Shown in pieces: positions 29,425 to 31,114 of a stretch of DNA of 31,114 nucleotides; the stretch's first letter is position 1; every line of letters begins with the position of its first letter. The position numbers and the translations under genes were made by a program. Location: positions 1 to 31,114 of the forward strand of contig JAJYAR010000003.1 of assembly GCA_021779435.1 (NCBI GenBank). The letters are read 5' to 3'. The notes below the pieces were generated by a model. That model had not been told where the DNA came from, made no database searches, and saw only the letters and a program-made list of their open reading frames with translations. Origin of the DNA: a bacterium (lineage in GTDB: Bacteria > Verrucomicrobiota > Verrucomicrobiae > JAJYAR01).

Positions 29425-30537
29425 TCACCACCTCTCGACCGGACCTTTCGGAACGGGAATCGACTCCTGTTCCGCGCGAGCCTGCTCTTCCGGCGAACGC
29501 ATGAACGAGGCGACGAGCGGCGCGGGTGCATAGCGTTCGCGCAGCACGCCGTTCTCGTCGCAGAACTGCGCACGCCATCCCATGTATTCGGTCACCGCGG
29601 CCTCGAAGTCAGCGCGCGACCGGATCGTGATGATCCGCTGCTTAAACGGCTTCGCCGGCCCGAAGCGCTTCGCATACCAGGGCGCCACCTTGCGAAACAG
29701 CCGCGCGCCGTGTTCCTCGCCGTAGAACGCAAGGTACCGCTCGAAATGCCGCCGCATCACGGCAAGCCGTTCGGCGAAGACCGGCTCCGGCAGCAGCTCG
29801 CCCGTGCGAAGGAGGTGCGCAATCCGGCGGAAGATCCACGGATCATAGAACGCCCCGCGGCCGATGCTCACGCCGGCGCAGCCGGTCTCCTCCAGCATCC
29901 TGACGGCGGCTTCCGGCGTGGTCACGTCGCCATTGCCGATCACGGGGATCCCTCGGACGGCCTTCACCACGGAACGTATGCCGGCGAGATTGACGGTCCC
30001 CGAGAAACCCTGTGCGCGGGTCCTTCCATGGACGAAGATCGCGGCAACGCCGGCGTCCTCGAGCACGCGCGCAAGGTCCGGCGCGGTGAGGTTCTGCTCA
30101 TCCCAGCCGAGACGCATCTTCGCGGTGACCGGGATCTTCACCGCCGCGATCATGCCGCGGACAAGAGCCGCGGTCCTGCCGAGCTCGGTCATCATCGCGG
30201 AGCCGCCGCCGATGTTGACGACCTTCCTCACCGGGCAGCCCATGTTGATATCCACGGACTGGACACCGAGCTCCTGGCAGATCACGGCGGCGTCGCGCAT
30301 CTCCTCGGGGACGCTGCCGAAAAGCTGGATCGCGAGCGGCTGATCCTGCGGATCCGTGGCGACGAGCTTGAGGGCGACCCGGTTGCGCTCGATGAGTGAA
30401 CGGGCGTTGACGAGGTCCGTCGTCGCCCAGCCGAGTCCGCCCAGCTCGCGCAGCGTCAGCCGCATCGGCAGGTTCGTGTATGCCGCCAGCGGCGACAGAA
30501 ACAGATTCGAGGAGAGCTCGTACGGACCCAGTCGCAT
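29425..30537 (-). CDS. dus: tRNA-dihydrouridine synthase
   Basis: FMN- and NADPH-dependent enzyme that reduces uridines in tRNA loops, 370 residues from ATG 30537. The TIM-barrel part starts LFLSPLAAYTNLPMRLTLRELG, a variant of the usual APMAGVTD motif. The catalytic cysteine is Cys101 in DINMGCPVRKVV. FMN-binding segments are VTAKMRLGW, VHGRTRAQGFSG, IPVIGNGDV and GVSIGRGAFYDPWIF. The C-terminal helical domain (about 260-370) would bind tRNA. An alternative start, ATG 30579 (MEDNGGELGTVAST first), has a purine-rich GGGGGAAG upstream and is also plausible. The palindrome array lies 115 bp upstream of ATG 30537 and could affect its transcription. The subtype (DusA, B or C) is not assigned. Confidence 0.93.
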   Translation of the reverse strand: MRLGPYELSSNLFLSPLAAYTNLPMRLTLRELGGLGWATTDLVNARSLIERNRVALKLVATDPQDQPLAIQLFGSVPEEMRDAAVICQELGVQSVDINMGCPVRKVVNIGGGSAMMTELGRTAALVRGMIAAVKIPVTAKMRLGWDEQNLTAPDLARVLEDAGVAAIFVHGRTRAQGFSGTVNLAGIRSVVKAVRGIPVIGNGDVTTPEAAVRMLEETGCAGVSIGRGAFYDPWIFRRIAHLLRTGELLPEPVFAERLAVMRRHFERYLAFYGEEHGARLFRKVAPWYAKRFGPAKPFKQRIITIRSRADFEAAVTEYMGWRAQFCDENGVLRERYAPAPLVASFMRSPEEQARAEQESIPVPKGPVERW

Positions 30538-30651
30538 TGTTGACGCCACCGTACCCAATTCCCCTCCGTTGTCTTCCATTTTCCCGCTTCCCCCGCACAA
30601 AATCGCGTCCCGCCACCATCCCCCCGCCTTCGGCGCCGTCGCCAGGCATTT

Positions 30652-30917
30652 TGTCACCCAATGGGTGACAATTGCCGGGTTGTGCGGCGCGGAAGATTGT
30701 CACCCATTGGGTGACAGACAGGAAGCGGGCGCGGTGCGAGGGCTGCGGGAGTTGTCACCCAATGGGTGACAACTCACTCGAAGGCAGCCCCTGTAAACTG
30801 TCACCTAATGGGTGACAGTCTGTCTTTGCGCAGCAGGAAAGTGCTCCCGATTTTGTCACCTAATGGGTGACAGCTTTTCGGTTGGTTCCCGGGTGAGTTG
30901 TCACCCAATAGGTGACA
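30652..30917. repeat. Array of six regularly spaced 19-bp palindromes
   Basis: Consensus TGTCACCYAWTRGGTGACA. Copies start at 30652, 30698, 30753, 30799, 30854 and 30899, so the steps are 46, 55, 46, 55 and 45 bp and the spacers are 27, 36, 27, 36 and 26 nt. Spacer sequences are unrelated to each other by eye. Three copies (30652, 30698, 30753) are perfect palindromes with one central base. The other three each have one mismatched pair that would be a G-U wobble in RNA from one strand. The array lies between the dus start and the stop of the HTH gene, three bases from the latter. Confidence 0.9.
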
Positions 30918-30920
30918 GAT

Positions 30921-31114
30921 TCAGAGGGTGCGGTCGCGGCGGGTGCGGGCGAGGTCCACGTACCAGTGGACGATCTGCAGGGTGAGTTCCGCGTCGGGGA
31001 TGCGGGTGCGTGACGAGAAGAACTCGGAGACGCGCTGCCGGGGAATGCCGAGGTAGCGCGCGAGCCGTACCTTTGCCCGCTTTGGCCTCAGCGCGACGCG
31101 GATTTCCGATGCCA
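30921..31114 (-). CDS. Small helix-turn-helix DNA-binding protein, 5' part beyond window
   Basis: The minus-strand frame is open from the window edge to the TGA at 30921-30923, giving the last 63 residues. It reads ASEIRVALRPKRAKVRLARY, then LGIPRQRVSEFFSSRTRIPD, then AELTLQIVHWYVDLARTRRD, ending RTL. The stretch from RAKVRLARYLG to RVSEFF fits a Cro/XRE-type helix-turn-helix: a helix beginning VRLARYLGI, a turn at PR, and a recognition helix QRVSEFF. The start lies outside the window, so total length is unknown. The stop is three bases from the nearest palindrome of the array, which suggests that this protein may bind those sites. That link is inference from proximity. Confidence 0.65.
   Translation of the reverse strand, partial: ASEIRVALRPKRAKVRLARYLGIPRQRVSEFFSSRTRIPDAELTLQIVHWYVDLARTRRDRTL

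Noticed and set aside
30652..30917. CRISPR array
   Set aside because: The repeats are 19-bp near-complete palindromes, spacers alternate between two lengths, and no cas gene is in the window. A true CRISPR would normally have longer, only partly palindromic repeats and constant spacers.

Overview
The window is high-GC bacterial chromosome. It most resembles a Verrucomicrobiota genome of the Opitutaceae type. That placement is an inference from gene content: sigma factors with long C-terminal extensions, a DUF5069 protein, a pectic-galactan degradation set and repeat-rich intergenic DNA. No rRNA, tRNA, integrase or transposase gene was seen.

Layout. 1-3501: a 5'-truncated GH35 beta-galactosidase and a GH53 endo-galactanase lipoprotein, both on +. 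3502-3825: a spacer with three hairpin repeats and an 11-bp-period direct repeat. 3826-6308: a DUF4405 membrane protein, an OmpR-type response regulator and a histidine kinase in one operon. 6388-7446 (-): a secreted GH43 enzyme, convergent with the kinase. 7688-16934: three paralogous ECF sigma factor/partner modules. Two are translationally coupled pairs on + (7688-10242 and 10523-12957). The third, on - (14736-16934), is a single fused gene. Between modules 2 and 3, on -, lie upp and a nucleoside 2-deoxyribosyltransferase-like gene. 16935-17596: a repeat-dense spacer. 17597-21506 (-): penicillin-acylase family enzyme, gluconokinase, DUF5069 and a small membrane protein. 21654-24986 (+): DUF3016, an S4 RNA-binding protein, a glycine-rich RRM protein with a strong terminator, and a DEAD-box helicase. 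25146-30537: uracil-DNA glycosylase (-), FKBP isomerase (+), RarD (-), a small lipoprotein (-), a Pro/Ala-rich bitopic protein (+) and a tRNA-dihydrouridine synthase (-). 30652-30917: six 19-bp palindromes at alternating 46/55-bp intervals. 30921-31114 (-): the 3' end of a small helix-turn-helix protein gene.

The two most unusual signals are these. (1) In the sigma modules, the extracytoplasmic domain of each sigma factor and its partner protein are themselves homologous. A 37-residue segment aligns without gaps in all six copies, and one module has fused both into one chain behind a single membrane helix. The three sigma genes also share an upstream element, TGTTCGG, 39-41 nt before the start codon. 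(2) The regularly spaced palindrome array sits beside a small HTH gene, with one further full copy and several half-sites about 13 kb away in the 17-kb repeat cluster. That cluster also holds five divergent copies of a 10-bp-periodic repeat.

The glycan genes make biochemical sense together. GH53 cuts beta-1,4-galactan, GH35 releases galactose, and GH43 probably trims arabinan or galactan side chains. The RRM protein and DEAD-box helicase form a plausible RNA-remodelling pair. All functional statements come from reading the sequence and family knowledge; no database search was run.
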